Origin: Bacteroidales bacterium
GTDB lineage: Bacteria > Bacteroidota > Bacteroidia > Bacteroidales > UBA932
Assembly: GCA_017519865.1 (NCBI GenBank)
Contig: JAFWRQ010000035.1
Span: forward strand, 1 to 57,633
Direction: 5' to 3'
DNA length: 57,633 nt
The notes under the pieces are model-generated. The model had not been told where the DNA came from. It searched no databases and was given only the letters and a program-made list of their open reading frames with translations. The translations under genes and the position numbers were made by a program. How positions within the stretch are numbered: the stretch's first letter is position 1; the number at the start of each line of letters is the position of its first letter. Below, piece by piece: positions 16,754 to 25,490 of the stretch.

Positions 16754-17218
16754 TTATTTGAGAAGCTCGAGGTCTTTCTTGAGGATGATCTTGGGGTCCA
16801 TCAGGGAGACTTTCTGGAACAGGCGTACGCGGTTGCCCAGGGAGAGATGGACCTTGTCCTCGTGCTTGCCCTTGCGCCACCATTTGTAGAAGCCGATGGG
16901 GTCATTCTCGAAGGGTATGCTGGCCTTTATGCCGCTGCTGTAGCCGGGGAAGTCGATGATGAGGTTGAGCCCCATGTAACGCTTGTAATAGTCGGGGTCG
17001 GCGCGGCGCAGTTTGCTGACGAGGGGGTTGAGCACTTCGAAGGTGTCGACCTTAATGGTCTTGTCCTTGATGATCATCCGATGGATGCGGACCGGGTCGT
17101 AATTGAGCCATGCCCCCATCCTGAGAGTCTTGGGACCCTCATCCGTATCAAGAGTCAGCTCGTCCATGGAAAAATAGGTCTTCTCTGGGTCGAGCGGAAA
17201 AATCTGTTCGGATTCCAT
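16754..17218 (-). CDS. Conserved-looking protein of unknown function
   Basis: About 154 residues, no signal peptide or membrane segment, rich in charged residues. Visible features are TLRMGAWLNYDPVRIHRMIIKD, a Trp pair KWWRKGKH and a lysine-rich C-terminus (IILKKDLELLK). No family was recognised. The ATG at 17218 is preferred over 17233, which would give an almost leaderless message given the promoter at 17244. It is 2 nt upstream of the pseudouridine synthase gene, so a role linked to RNA or ribosomes is possible but unsupported by motifs. Confidence 0.6.
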   Translation of the reverse strand: MESEQIFPLDPEKTYFSMDELTLDTDEGPKTLRMGAWLNYDPVRIHRMIIKDKTIKVDTFEVLNPLVSKLRRADPDYYKRYMGLNLIIDFPGYSSGIKASIPFENDPIGFYKWWRKGKHEDKVHLSLGNRVRLFQKVSLMDPKIILKKDLELLK

Positions 17219-17243
17219 CGCGGGAGCTAGCATATCATTAGTG

Positions 17244-17251
17244 CAAATTTA
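17244..17251 (-). promoter_or_regulatory. -7 box (TAAATTTG) for the unknown protein and pseudouridine synthase genes
   Basis: TAAATTTG on the minus strand, 25 bases before the ATG at 17218. Confidence 0.5.
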
Positions 17252-17296
17252 CGAACTATTTTGTTAAAACCTAACTGCAAAGACTGAAAAAATCCG

Positions 17297-17304
17297 TATA
17301 TTTC
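17297..17304 (+). promoter_or_regulatory. Possible -7 box (TATATTTC) for the arginase-family gene
   Basis: TATATTTC differs from TAnnTTTG only in the last base, 34 bases before the ATG at 17339. Weak candidate. Confidence 0.35.
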
Positions 17305-17338
17305 GTGTCTAAAACGCCATGAAACGCGTTTTTTTGCA

Positions 17339-18121
17339 ATGAAGAACATCATACTCGACCTATCCGGAGCCTGCAGTGAAGAAGGCCTGGACCGTTTGCT
17401 TCCCGATGCGGAGAAACTCGACCTGACCTCCATCGAGGGGACCAACTGCTACTGCGACGAAGCCGCGGCCGCGGCCATCCGCTCCGCCATCGCGGAGTTT
17501 CCCGCCGCGGCGCTCCACTGGGATGACACCGGCGATTACCATTATCTCAGCCGTTTCTGGCTGGAGAAGGCATCCTCCGACAATGGGGGAGAGCCATTCG
17601 CCCTGGTACTTTTCGACCATCACCCGGACATGCAGGAACCCGCCTTCGGCCGGGTGCTCTCCTGCGGAGGCTGGGCACGGGATGCATTCGGGTCCGTCCC
17701 CGGGCTCTCACAGGTCCTGCTTGTGGGCATAAATCCTGACCTGGAGATAGAGATCCTCGACCTGGTCTTCGACGGCGTCCTGGCAGTGACGACGGACGAT
17801 CTGCGCCACACCGGCGACGTCCTTTCACAGGATGTACTGGAGATGTTCTCGCTGCTGGAACCGGGCATTCCCGTCTACATCTCCGTCGACAAGGATGTCC
17901 TGACCAAGGACTTCGCCAGGACAGACTGGGACCAGGGTTGCATGACCCTGGCGCAGTTGGAGGCCGCCGTGCTCCGCGCCGCCGCCGGGCACCGGCTGCT
18001 TGGCGCGGACATCTGCGGCGGCCTCACCCGCGCCAAAGGCGCGACGGATGCCGACCTCAGTCTCAACCTTTCCACCGACTCCGCGCTCGCGAAACTGTTT
18101 GGTAATCTCATAATAGATTAG
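17339..18121 (+). CDS. Arginase/ureohydrolase-family protein
   Basis: 260 residues with a full set of candidate ligands for the binuclear manganese site of the ureohydrolase fold: His68 in GDYHYLS, Asp93/His95/Asp97 in FDHHPDM, and Asp184/Asp186 in SVDKDVL. It is shorter than typical arginases and agmatinases (about 300) and the sequence around the first His is GDYH rather than GDH. The family acts on guanidino compounds (arginine, agmatine, formiminoglutamate); the substrate here is not evident. The 3' end carries the promoter of the glycine cleavage operon. Confidence 0.8.
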   Translation: MKNIILDLSGACSEEGLDRLLPDAEKLDLTSIEGTNCYCDEAAAAAIRSAIAEFPAAALHWDDTGDYHYLSRFWLEKASSDNGGEPFALVLFDHHPDMQEPAFGRVLSCGGWARDAFGSVPGLSQVLLVGINPDLEIEILDLVFDGVLAVTTDDLRHTGDVLSQDVLEMFSLLEPGIPVYISVDKDVLTKDFARTDWDQGCMTLAQLEAAVLRAAAGHRLLGADICGGLTRAKGATDADLSLNLSTDSALAKLFGNLIID

Positions 18122-18129
18122 TATCTTTG
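18098..18129 (+). promoter_or_regulatory. Promoter of the gcv operon
   Basis: TTTG at 18098-18101, 20-base spacer, TATCTTTG at 18122-18129; the -33 box lies inside the arginase-family gene. It leaves a leader of about 85 bases before gcvT. The leader has an imperfect hairpin (ATGAAG/CTTCAT) but no glycine riboswitch signature that I can see. Confidence 0.65.
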
Positions 18130-18220
18130 AACGATTGAATGAAGGGTGGGGATTTGTGCTGAAAAATCGTAACTTCATCGTCACTTTTTATAACAGATCG
18201 TAATCAAATAATACTGAGAC

Positions 18221-19321
18221 ATGGAAGATAACCTCAAGCTGACCTGCCTGTATGACAAGCACGTTGCACTGGGCGCAAAGATGAGCCCCTTCGCCGGCTA
18301 TATGATGCCCATCCAATATACCGGCATAACAGACGAGCACCTCGCAGTCCGCACCAAGGTCGGAATGTTCGACGTCTCGCACATGGGCGAGATCTTCATC
18401 AGCGGTCCCGATGCGGAACGGTATGTCAACCACATCTTCACCAACGACGTCCGCGGTCTTGACGCCGGCAAGATCCTCTACGGGATGATGCTGTACCCCA
18501 CGGGCGGAGTCGTCGACGACCTGCTCGTGTACAAGGAGTTCACTCCGGACAGTTTCCTGCTCGTTGTCAACGCCTCTAACATCGGCAAGGATTACTTGTG
18601 GATGTTGGACAATGCCGCCGGCTTCGACGTCCGCATCGACAACGCATCGGAAGAGTGGGGCCAGATCGCAGTCCAGGGCCCCGATGCCGAAAAGGTCGTC
18701 GTCGACGTGCTTGGCTGGCCTGGCGCCGCTTCCCTCGGTTTCTATACTTTCTCAGACTTCGAATGTGGCGAGCGCATGATAATCAGCCGCACCGGCTACA
18801 CCGGCGAGGACGGCTTCGAGATATATGCCAGCCCCGAGATGACAAACCGCCTTTGGGACGATTTCCTCAAGGCCGGGGTCGCCCCCTGCGGCCTGGGCTG
18901 CCGCGACACGCTCCGCTTCGAGGCCGGCCTGCCGCTGTACGGTGACGAGCTCAGCGCCGACATCACCCCCGTCGAGGCGGGTCTCTCGATGTTCTGCAAG
19001 CTCGACAAGGACGAGTTCATAGGCAAGGACGTTCTAGTGCGCCAGAAGGCCGAGGGCACGGCGAAGAAGCTCGTCGGCCTGGAGATCTTCGACAAGGCCA
19101 TCCCCCGCGCCGGCTATCCCGTCGAACTTGAGGACGGCACAGCAGTCGGCGTCGTCACTACCGGCTATCATTCCATCTCGCTTGACAGGAGCATCTGCTT
19201 CGCCCTTGTGGACTCCGCATATTCCAGACTTGGTACTCCTCTCTGGATCCGCATCCGCAAGAAGGTATTCCCCGGCGAGGTCGTCAAGAAGAGATTCTAT
19301 CAGACAAACTACAAAAAATAA
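18221..19321 (+). CDS. gcvT: Aminomethyltransferase (glycine cleavage T protein)
   Basis: 366 residues. T protein moves the methylene group from the lipoyl arm of H protein to tetrahydrofolate and releases ammonia. Family signatures: PFAGYMMPIQYTGITDEHLAVR, VGMFDVSHMGEI, the folate-binding core GYTGEDGFEIY and GLGCRDTLRFEAGLPLYG. First gene of an operon T-H-PA-PB with spacings of 9, 4 and 4 nt, so the glycine-decarboxylase-specific proteins are made together; the L protein (lipoamide dehydrogenase) is not in the window. Confidence 0.97.
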   Translation: MEDNLKLTCLYDKHVALGAKMSPFAGYMMPIQYTGITDEHLAVRTKVGMFDVSHMGEIFISGPDAERYVNHIFTNDVRGLDAGKILYGMMLYPTGGVVDDLLVYKEFTPDSFLLVVNASNIGKDYLWMLDNAAGFDVRIDNASEEWGQIAVQGPDAEKVVVDVLGWPGAASLGFYTFSDFECGERMIISRTGYTGEDGFEIYASPEMTNRLWDDFLKAGVAPCGLGCRDTLRFEAGLPLYGDELSADITPVEAGLSMFCKLDKDEFIGKDVLVRQKAEGTAKKLVGLEIFDKAIPRAGYPVELEDGTAVGVVTTGYHSISLDRSICFALVDSAYSRLGTPLWIRIRKKVFPGEVVKKRFYQTNYKK

Positions 19322-19330
19322 CTTACGGAT

Positions 19331-19708
19331 ATGTCAAAGATTATTGAAGGATTGCTCTACAGCGATTCGCACGAATGGGTCAAGGTGGACGGCGACGTGG
19401 CCGTCATCGGTGTTTCTGACTTCGCACAGGCCGAGATGGGCGACATCACTTATGTCGATATGCCTGAAGTGGACGACGAAGTGACCAAGGGTGAGGATTT
19501 TGGCGCCCTTGAGAGCGTCAAGGCCTCCAGCGAGCTTTATTCTCCCGTTTCCGGTGTAGTCGTCGAGGTCAACGAAGCCCTCGAGGATGCTCCCGAGCTC
19601 GTCAACGAAGATGCCTTCGCCAACTGGATTATCAAGGTCAAGATGAGCGACAAGTCCGAACTGGACGACCTCATGGATGCTGCAGCTTACGCCGAGATCG
19701 CCAAGTAA
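19331..19708 (+). CDS. gcvH: Glycine cleavage H protein
   Basis: 125-residue lipoyl carrier that shuttles the aminomethyl group between P, T and L proteins. Lys64 in ALESVKASSELYSPVSG is the lipoylation site, and EWVKVDGDVAVIGVSDFAQAE is the family opening. Normal length, and it lies directly between gcvT and gcvPA. Confidence 0.98.
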   Translation: MSKIIEGLLYSDSHEWVKVDGDVAVIGVSDFAQAEMGDITYVDMPEVDDEVTKGEDFGALESVKASSELYSPVSGVVVEVNEALEDAPELVNEDAFANWIIKVKMSDKSELDDLMDAAAYAEIAK

Positions 19709-19712
19709 GCCC

Positions 19713-21038
19713 ATGGAGAACTTCTCTTATTTTCCTCATACAGAGGATGATATCCGGCAGATGCTCGAACGTGTGGGGGTAAAGTCCTTGGATGACCTCT
19801 ATGCCGACGTACCTGCCGGATTCATCTACAAGGGGGAGTACGATCTTCCCGACGCGCTCTCCGAGCAGGAGGTGCGCGACTGGTTCGAGGGGCTGGCAGC
19901 CCGCAACACCAGGCTCAAGGTCTTCGCCGGTGCCGGTGCATATGACCACTATACTCCGTCGGTCGTTCCCTACATCATCTCCCGTTCCGAGTTCCTGACG
20001 GCCTACACTCCGTATCAGTGCGAGATCTCGCAGGGCACGCTCCGCTACATCTTCGAGTTCCAGAGCATGATCTGCGCCCTGACCGGGATGGATGTCAGCA
20101 ATGCCTCGATGTACGACGGCCCCACCGCGGCTGCGGAGGCCATGCGTATGGCTGTAGCCAGCGCCAGGAAGAAGAACACCGTGCTCCTCTCGAGCACCCT
20201 CCTTCCGAATGTCGTCAAGACGGTCGAGACCTATGCCAAGTATTTTGGCACCAACATAGTCATGATCGGGTCCGAGAACGGACAGACATCGCTCGAAGCC
20301 CTTCGCAGGGCGATGGAGTGCGGCGATGTCGCCGGCGCCATCGTGCCGGGCATCAACCGTTTCGGCATCGTCGAGGACCTGACCGGCTTCGCGGAGACTC
20401 TCCACGAGGGCAAGGCCCTCTTCGTCGAGTACTGCGACCCTTCCGCCCTCGCCGTGCTTAAGACTCCGGCGGAGTGGGGAGCGGACGTAGCCGTCGGAGA
20501 CGGCCAGCCGCTCGGCATCCCGCTCTGCTTCGGCGGTCCTTACGTCGGCTTCATGGCCTGCACCAAGGACCACATGCGCAAACTCCCCGGACGTATAGTC
20601 GGAGAGACCGTGGACGGGCAGGGGAGACGCGCTTTCGTGCTTACCCTGCAGGCCCGCGAGCAGCATATCCGCCGCGAGAAGGCTACGTCCAACATCTGCT
20701 CCAACGAATCCCTCATGGCACTCTTCGTGACGGTCTACCTGTCGCTGATGGGACCCGAGGGGATGAAGGAGGTCAATGAGAAGTCCTACGCCGGAGCCCA
20801 TCTGCTCCACGACGAACTGCTCAAGACAGGGAAGTTCGAGGAAGTGTTCGACAAGCCTTTCCTCAAGGAGTTCGTGCTGAAGCCCCTCGTGGATGTAAAG
20901 GCCCTTCAGGCCAAGCTGTACGAGAGGGGATTCTTCGGCGCCCTCGAGACCGAAGAAGGCTATGTAAGTTTCTGTGTGACAGAGAAAAGGACCAGAGCTG
21001 AGATTGAAGCCCTGGTCGCAGCGGTAAAGGAGGTATAG
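19713..21038 (+). CDS. gcvPA: Glycine dehydrogenase (decarboxylating) subunit 1
   Basis: 442 residues, the N-terminal half of P protein as a separate chain (structural, lacks the PLP lysine). Motifs YTPYQCEISQGTLRYIFEFQ and MDVSNASMYDGPTA are typical of GcvPA, and CTKDHMRKLPGRIVG lies in the second half. The ATG at 19713 is used; a longer frame from 19677 would run into gcvH. It pairs with GcvPB 4 nt downstream to form the glycine-decarboxylating enzyme. Confidence 0.96.
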   Translation: MENFSYFPHTEDDIRQMLERVGVKSLDDLYADVPAGFIYKGEYDLPDALSEQEVRDWFEGLAARNTRLKVFAGAGAYDHYTPSVVPYIISRSEFLTAYTPYQCEISQGTLRYIFEFQSMICALTGMDVSNASMYDGPTAAAEAMRMAVASARKKNTVLLSSTLLPNVVKTVETYAKYFGTNIVMIGSENGQTSLEALRRAMECGDVAGAIVPGINRFGIVEDLTGFAETLHEGKALFVEYCDPSALAVLKTPAEWGADVAVGDGQPLGIPLCFGGPYVGFMACTKDHMRKLPGRIVGETVDGQGRRAFVLTLQAREQHIRREKATSNICSNESLMALFVTVYLSLMGPEGMKEVNEKSYAGAHLLHDELLKTGKFEEVFDKPFLKEFVLKPLVDVKALQAKLYERGFFGALETEEGYVSFCVTEKRTRAEIEALVAAVKEV

Positions 21039-21042
21039 CGCC

Positions 21043-22515
21043 ATGAAGTACTACGACAGACTCATTTTCGAACTCTCGAAAAGCGGCCGCAGGGCCTATA
21101 CCCTTCCGGCATCGGCCGACCCCGCTTCGCGCTTCGCCATCCCTGCGGGACTGCTCCGCGCGGAGGCTCCGGCTCTGCCGGAAGTCAGCGAGGTGGACGT
21201 CGTCCGCCACTATACCAATCTCTCGCAGATGAATTTCGGCGTGGACACCGGCTTCTATCCTCTCGGCAGTTGTACTATGAAGTACAACCCCAAGATCAAC
21301 GAGGAGATCGCCGCCATGCCCGCCTTCCAGGGCATCCATCCGCTCCAGGACGAAAGCACCGTCCAGGGCGTGCTGGAGGTCTATTACCAGATGGACAAGG
21401 CCCTGTCCGCCATCACCGGCATGAAGCATTTCACGCTCAATCCTTGCGCAGGCGCGCACGGCGAGCTCACCGGACTGATGGTCATGCGCAGCTATCACGC
21501 ATCGCGCGGCGACTTCGCCCGCACCAAGGTGATCGTCCCCGACAGTGCGCACGGCACCAACCCCGCCTCCGCGGCTGTCTGCGGCCTCAGCATCGTCGAG
21601 GTCAAGTCCAATGCCTCCGGCCTTGTGGACGTCGAGGACCTCAAGCCGCTGCTCGGTCCCGACATCGCGGGCATCATGATGACCAACCCCAACACCCTTG
21701 GTCTCTTCGAGAAGGACATCAGGGAGATTGCCTCCCTCGTGCACGACTGCGGAGGACTTCTGTACTATGACGGGGCCAATATGAACCCGCTCCTGGGCGT
21801 CGTCCGTCCCGGAGACATGGGTTTCGACATCATGCACCTCAACCTGCACAAGACCTTCTCCACCCCGCATGGCGGAGGCGGTCCCGGCTCCGGCCCCGTC
21901 GGCGTCGCCGACAGGCTTGCGGAGTTCCTTCCCACCCCGAAGGTGGTGGAGGAGAACGGCCGTTACCGCATCGTGGGCGATGCTCCTCTGTCGGCCGGCC
22001 AGGTTTCGGGTTATATGGGCAATTTCGGTGTCATCCTGAGGGCGTACGCCTACATCCTGATGCTCGGCAAGCAGCATCTGGCACTGGCGGGCAAGCTCGC
22101 TACGCTCGGCGCCAACTACATCAAGGAAAGCCTGAAGGATGCGTACAAGCTTCCGATCCCGTCAGTCTGCAAGCACGAATTCGTCTTCGACGGACTGATC
22201 GACGACGGCTCCGCCACCGGCAAGCCCGGCGCCACCACGCTTGACGTGGCCAAGCGCCTGCTCGACTTCGGCTTCCACGCCCCGACCATCTACTTCCCGC
22301 TGTTGTTCCATCAGGCACTGATGATCGAGCCCACCGAGACCGAGTCCAAGGAGACCCTGGACGCCTTCATCGACGTCATGCACGAGATTGCGCGTGAGGC
22401 GGCAGAGGATCCCGACATACTGCACGGTGCACCGCACAATGCCCCCATCTCCCGTCCTGACGAGACGATGGCGGCACGCAGGCCTGTCCTGAAGTACCAG
22501 GACGAACTCAGTTGA
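21043..22515 (+). CDS. gcvPB: Glycine dehydrogenase (decarboxylating) subunit 2
   Basis: 490 residues carrying the PLP site: Lys270 in LNLHKTFSTPHGGGGPGSGPVG. Also GFYPLGSCTMKYNPK and GAHGELTGLMVM typical of GcvPB. It decarboxylates glycine together with GcvPA and loads the aminomethyl group on GcvH. The 3' end overlaps the convergent SEC-C gene by 8 bases. A split P protein is the form seen in many Firmicutes and archaea, whereas the Bacteroides I know of carry a single long GcvP. Confidence 0.97.
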   Translation: MKYYDRLIFELSKSGRRAYTLPASADPASRFAIPAGLLRAEAPALPEVSEVDVVRHYTNLSQMNFGVDTGFYPLGSCTMKYNPKINEEIAAMPAFQGIHPLQDESTVQGVLEVYYQMDKALSAITGMKHFTLNPCAGAHGELTGLMVMRSYHASRGDFARTKVIVPDSAHGTNPASAAVCGLSIVEVKSNASGLVDVEDLKPLLGPDIAGIMMTNPNTLGLFEKDIREIASLVHDCGGLLYYDGANMNPLLGVVRPGDMGFDIMHLNLHKTFSTPHGGGGPGSGPVGVADRLAEFLPTPKVVEENGRYRIVGDAPLSAGQVSGYMGNFGVILRAYAYILMLGKQHLALAGKLATLGANYIKESLKDAYKLPIPSVCKHEFVFDGLIDDGSATGKPGATTLDVAKRLLDFGFHAPTIYFPLLFHQALMIEPTETESKETLDAFIDVMHEIAREAAEDPDILHGAPHNAPISRPDETMAARRPVLKYQDELS

Positions 22516-23707
22516 GGATCTTTCCGTGGCAGCGTCTGTAAGAAAGGCCGCTGCCGCAAGGACACGGCTCGTCGGGGCCTACATGCCTGACAGCCATGTT
22601 GTACTTGTAGAATTCATTCAAGGGACCGGCGTTATCGTCCGGTCCTTTTTTCGAGTCTTCCGCCCTCGAGAGCTCCTCTTCGAAGGAAGACTCGTCGACC
22701 TGGATGCTGAGCTTCAGCAGGTCGGTTTCCGTGGAGGAATGGCCCTTGAGCAGCCACTTGGGGACTGAGTTGGCGTAGTCGGCTATGGTGTTGATATACC
22801 GGCGATACTCCTCGAAGGTGTCGATCTCGTCGATCTTGTCGTTGATGCAGCTGAACAGCGCTTCGGCGCAGGCCTCCTCCATCGAATACTGTGCGTTGAC
22901 CCAGACCTCGTTCAGGCAGTCCAGGATGTCCTGGCGGTCGTAGCCGAGGTCCTCGAGCACCGCCCAGGCTGCGTCGTACTCGGGCGTGCCGTGGCCGTAG
23001 GCGCAGAACGGGGCGTCGCAGCCTGCGTACAGGGCCTCTTCCCGGGTGAACGATGCGAACTCGCGCTTGCCGGGGAACTGCTTCCAGCCGTCTATGAGCT
23101 TCTCGTATTCGTAGGCGTAGGGAGATATGAGGTAGATCTCTCCCTTGTAGAATACCCGCTGCATGGCCACCAGGCGGTTCTCCGCGATGCGGGCGAACTC
23201 CTCCGCTCCGTTGCCGGTATCCTCCAGCATATCGAAGGCCTGCTTGACGAAGGCTTCGACCGTGACGACTCCGTAAAGGTTCAGAAGGCCGAGTGCCAGA
23301 TGCTCGACCTCGAACGATCCGTCGGCGCGCTTCTCGGCGATGACGTGGTCGATGATGGCGGCGACGGGGAAGAACAGCGCCTCGTCCAGGCAGGCATAGA
23401 CGAAGTCCTTGTCCCTGTCGTCTATGTATATGAGATTCAGCATCTCCAGCATCGAGGGATAGTCCGGGTTCAGGAGTTCGACCCATTGTCCCGGTCCGGC
23501 GGAGACCAGGTCGCGCAGAAGCATCAGGTCACTCTCCGGGAGCATGTACATCCATGCCCGGGGATTGCCTCCGATGAAGAGGGTGGCCTGGTCCACGAGA
23601 CCGGCTTTCTTCACGCTCTTCTCCACCGGCTGGTCGAAAAAGCCGAGGATGTCCGTGAGTTCCGCCTTCGTGAAGCGGCCGAAAAATGTTTTCAGCGCCG
23701 TGCTCAT
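22508..23707 (-). CDS. SEC-C motif protein of unknown role
   Basis: 399 residues, cytosolic, acidic and largely helical. The last 20 residues form a SEC-C zinc motif ([17 protein letters not shown]), as at the end of SecA, where it binds zinc, SecB and ribosomes. The N-terminal part resembles the helical domains of Bacteroidales proteins that carry such tails but has no catalytic motif. The ATG at 23707 follows a good promoter box (23722-23729). SecA in this window has the same tail, so a shared zinc-finger partner is conceivable; this is inference. Confidence 0.75.
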   Translation of the reverse strand: MSTALKTFFGRFTKAELTDILGFFDQPVEKSVKKAGLVDQATLFIGGNPRAWMYMLPESDLMLLRDLVSAGPGQWVELLNPDYPSMLEMLNLIYIDDRDKDFVYACLDEALFFPVAAIIDHVIAEKRADGSFEVEHLALGLLNLYGVVTVEAFVKQAFDMLEDTGNGAEEFARIAENRLVAMQRVFYKGEIYLISPYAYEYEKLIDGWKQFPGKREFASFTREEALYAGCDAPFCAYGHGTPEYDAAWAVLEDLGYDRQDILDCLNEVWVNAQYSMEEACAEALFSCINDKIDEIDTFEEYRRYINTIADYANSVPKWLLKGHSSTETDLLKLSIQVDESSFEEELSRAEDSKKGPDDNAGPLNEFYKYNMAVRHVGPDEPCPCGSGLSYRRCHGKILN

Positions 23708-23721
23708 ATCGTAATTCCGGT

Positions 23722-23750
23722 CAAAGATAGGAGTTTTATTCTTATTTTTG
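23722..23750. promoter_or_regulatory. Divergent -7 boxes for the SEC-C gene and the hydrolase fusion gene
   Basis: TATCTTTG on the minus strand (23722-23729) for the SEC-C gene and TATTTTTG on the plus strand (23743-23750) for the gene at 23769. Their polymerase footprints would overlap, so the two genes may compete for initiation. Confidence 0.55.
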
Positions 23751-23768
23751 TGAAAACTGCCTGAGATA

Positions 23769-24785
23769 ATGGAATTATATGAGTTCGCACGTCCCGCGCT
23801 TATGGCCGGCAAGACTGTGCTTTTCGTACACGGATTCGCATCCAGCGGCCGCAGCGGTACGGCCCGTTCGCTCCGCGTCCTGCTGCCGGAGGCGGAGGTC
23901 CTCGCCCCCGACCTTCCGGTCGGGCCGCACGAGGCCCTCGCGCTCCTGCGCAGCATAGTGGCGGAGCGTCACCCGGACCTCATTCTCGGTACCTCCATGG
24001 GCGGAATGTATGCCGAGCAGCTCTATGGAGTCGACAGGATACTTGTCAATCCCGCTTTCCAGCTGGCGGATACCATTCTCAAGAACAATGGCCTGGGGCG
24101 TAAGGAGTTCCACAATCCACGGGAGGACGGACAGAAGGATTTCCTGGTAACTAAAGGCCTGCTGGAGGAGTTCCGGGAAGTGTCTTCACACTGCTTCTCC
24201 GGGGTTGATGAAGAGGAGCAGGGCAGAGTCTTCGCATTATTTGCCAGCCGGGATGCTCTCGTGCATACTCATGACCTTACGCGTGAGCATTATCCTCAGT
24301 GCATCGGATATGACGGTGAGCACAGCCTCAACGACTCCGCCCTCCTGCACTCCGTGCTGCCGGTGATGCAGTGGATAGATGACAGGCAGAGAGGCATCTC
24401 GAGGCCGAGTGTTCTGCTCGCCTTCGATGACGTGCTGCGTTACCGGCACAACGGCGAGCCTGCCAGCGCAGTACTCAAGGCGGTGCATTTCCTCGCGCAG
24501 CGCTTCGAACTCCAGTTCGTCGTCAGCGGCGATGCGGACGGCTGGAGCAGCATGGAGGAGAAGCGCGCCTGGGTGGAGGAGTATATAGGGGTTCCTGCAT
24601 GGAACCGTGTCGTACTCACCACCCGCAAGGACCTCCTGTTAGGGGATTACCTGATCGATGCCCACCCTGGAGAATGTGGCGGGAACGCTTTCATGGGCAC
24701 CCTCGTACCTTTCGGAGCGCCGGATTTCAGGGATTGGGAGGAGACGATGACGTATTTCGCCCGTATCTGCGGCGAGAGCAGATAA
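23769..24785 (+). CDS. YqiA-like alpha/beta hydrolase fused to a HAD 5'-nucleotidase-like domain
   Basis: 338 residues. The N-terminal half (1-190) is a small esterase of the YqiA/UPF0227 type: LFVHGFASSGRSGTA, nucleophile motif GTSMGGMYAEQLYG, FASRDALV (acid) and GEHSLND (His). The C-terminal half (about 208-335) aligns by eye with 5'(3')-deoxyribonucleotidases: SVLLAFDDVL, FVVSGDADG and RKDLLLGDYLIDAHPGE. In the HAD motif the first Asp (nucleophile) is replaced by Ala while the second is kept, so this half may bind but not hydrolyse nucleotides. Only the esterase half looks active. Confidence 0.75.
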   Translation: MELYEFARPALMAGKTVLFVHGFASSGRSGTARSLRVLLPEAEVLAPDLPVGPHEALALLRSIVAERHPDLILGTSMGGMYAEQLYGVDRILVNPAFQLADTILKNNGLGRKEFHNPREDGQKDFLVTKGLLEEFREVSSHCFSGVDEEEQGRVFALFASRDALVHTHDLTREHYPQCIGYDGEHSLNDSALLHSVLPVMQWIDDRQRGISRPSVLLAFDDVLRYRHNGEPASAVLKAVHFLAQRFELQFVVSGDADGWSSMEEKRAWVEEYIGVPAWNRVVLTTRKDLLLGDYLIDAHPGECGGNAFMGTLVPFGAPDFRDWEETMTYFARICGESR

Positions 24786-24791
24786 TCGATA

Positions 24792-25490
24792 TCAAAGCAG
24801 ATCGAAGCCGGTGACCGTAAGGGAGCCGACTTCTGCCTTGAAGCGGATGTCCAGTCCGCAGAAGGGCATGCCGTAGACGCGCTCAGGGTCGTCCTGGTAG
24901 CGTGGTCTGGGGTCCTGGGCCAGCACCCCGACGAGCGTCTCGAGGCCCTCGGGGCCGAGACGGAGCTCCAGGTCGGCGCGGACGGTGTCAGGAATCCGGA
25001 CTTTCAGCGGTTTCCAATCCTCGGAGTCCGTGAACCCTCCCGCAGCCTCAGGATGAGCGTCGGAGTAGGGGATGTACGGCTTGATGTCGTAGATGGGCGT
25101 ACCGTCCATAAGGTCGGCGCCGAGGACGTGTATGACCGGCGCCTCGGCGCAGTCGAAGTCGATGCGTTCGATGCGGACGCAGGACAGGCCCAGCGGATTG
25201 GGGCGGAAAGGGGAGCGCGTGGCGAAGACGCCCAGGCGCGCATTCCCGCCCAGCCGCGGCGGCCGGACCGTCGGCTGCCAGGCCGCGTCCGGGTCGCGCC
25301 TGTTGGCGGAGAACTCCCAAATAAGCCAGATATAGTCGAAGCCTTCGAGTCCCCTGACGGCCTCCGGACGGCGGTATTTATCCGTGAAACGGATCTCGCC
25401 GCGGAGCCCGGGGACGAGTCCGCTCTGTCTCGGGATGCCGAATTTGGAGGCGAATGGAGACTTGAAATGGGCTATGGGCTCCAGGTTCAT
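24792..25490 (-). CDS. trmO: tRNA (N6-threonylcarbamoyladenosine(37)-N6)-methyltransferase
   Basis: 232 residues of the TsaA/TrmO beta-barrel family, which methylates t6A37 of tRNA-Thr with S-adenosylmethionine. Motifs: FASKFGIPRQSGLVPGLRG, GLEGFDYIWLIWEF, GVFATRSPFRPNPLGLSC and DLMDGTPIYDIKPYIPYSDA. The start overlaps the stop of the upstream peptidase gene (ATGA), so it is the last gene of a three-gene leftward operon. Confidence 0.93.
   Translation of the reverse strand: MNLEPIAHFKSPFASKFGIPRQSGLVPGLRGEIRFTDKYRRPEAVRGLEGFDYIWLIWEFSANRRDPDAAWQPTVRPPRLGGNARLGVFATRSPFRPNPLGLSCVRIERIDFDCAEAPVIHVLGADLMDGTPIYDIKPYIPYSDAHPEAAGGFTDSEDWKPLKVRIPDTVRADLELRLGPEGLETLVGVLAQDPRPRYQDDPERVYGMPFCGLDIRFKAEVGSLTVTGFDLL

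Noticed and set aside
18130-18220. Glycine riboswitch in the gcvT leader
   Set aside because: The leader is about 85 bases and lacks the glycine-riboswitch core that I would recognise; only a weak hairpin is present.
19671-21044. 457-codon minus-strand frame across gcvPA
   Set aside because: Antisense shadow of a well-conserved gene.
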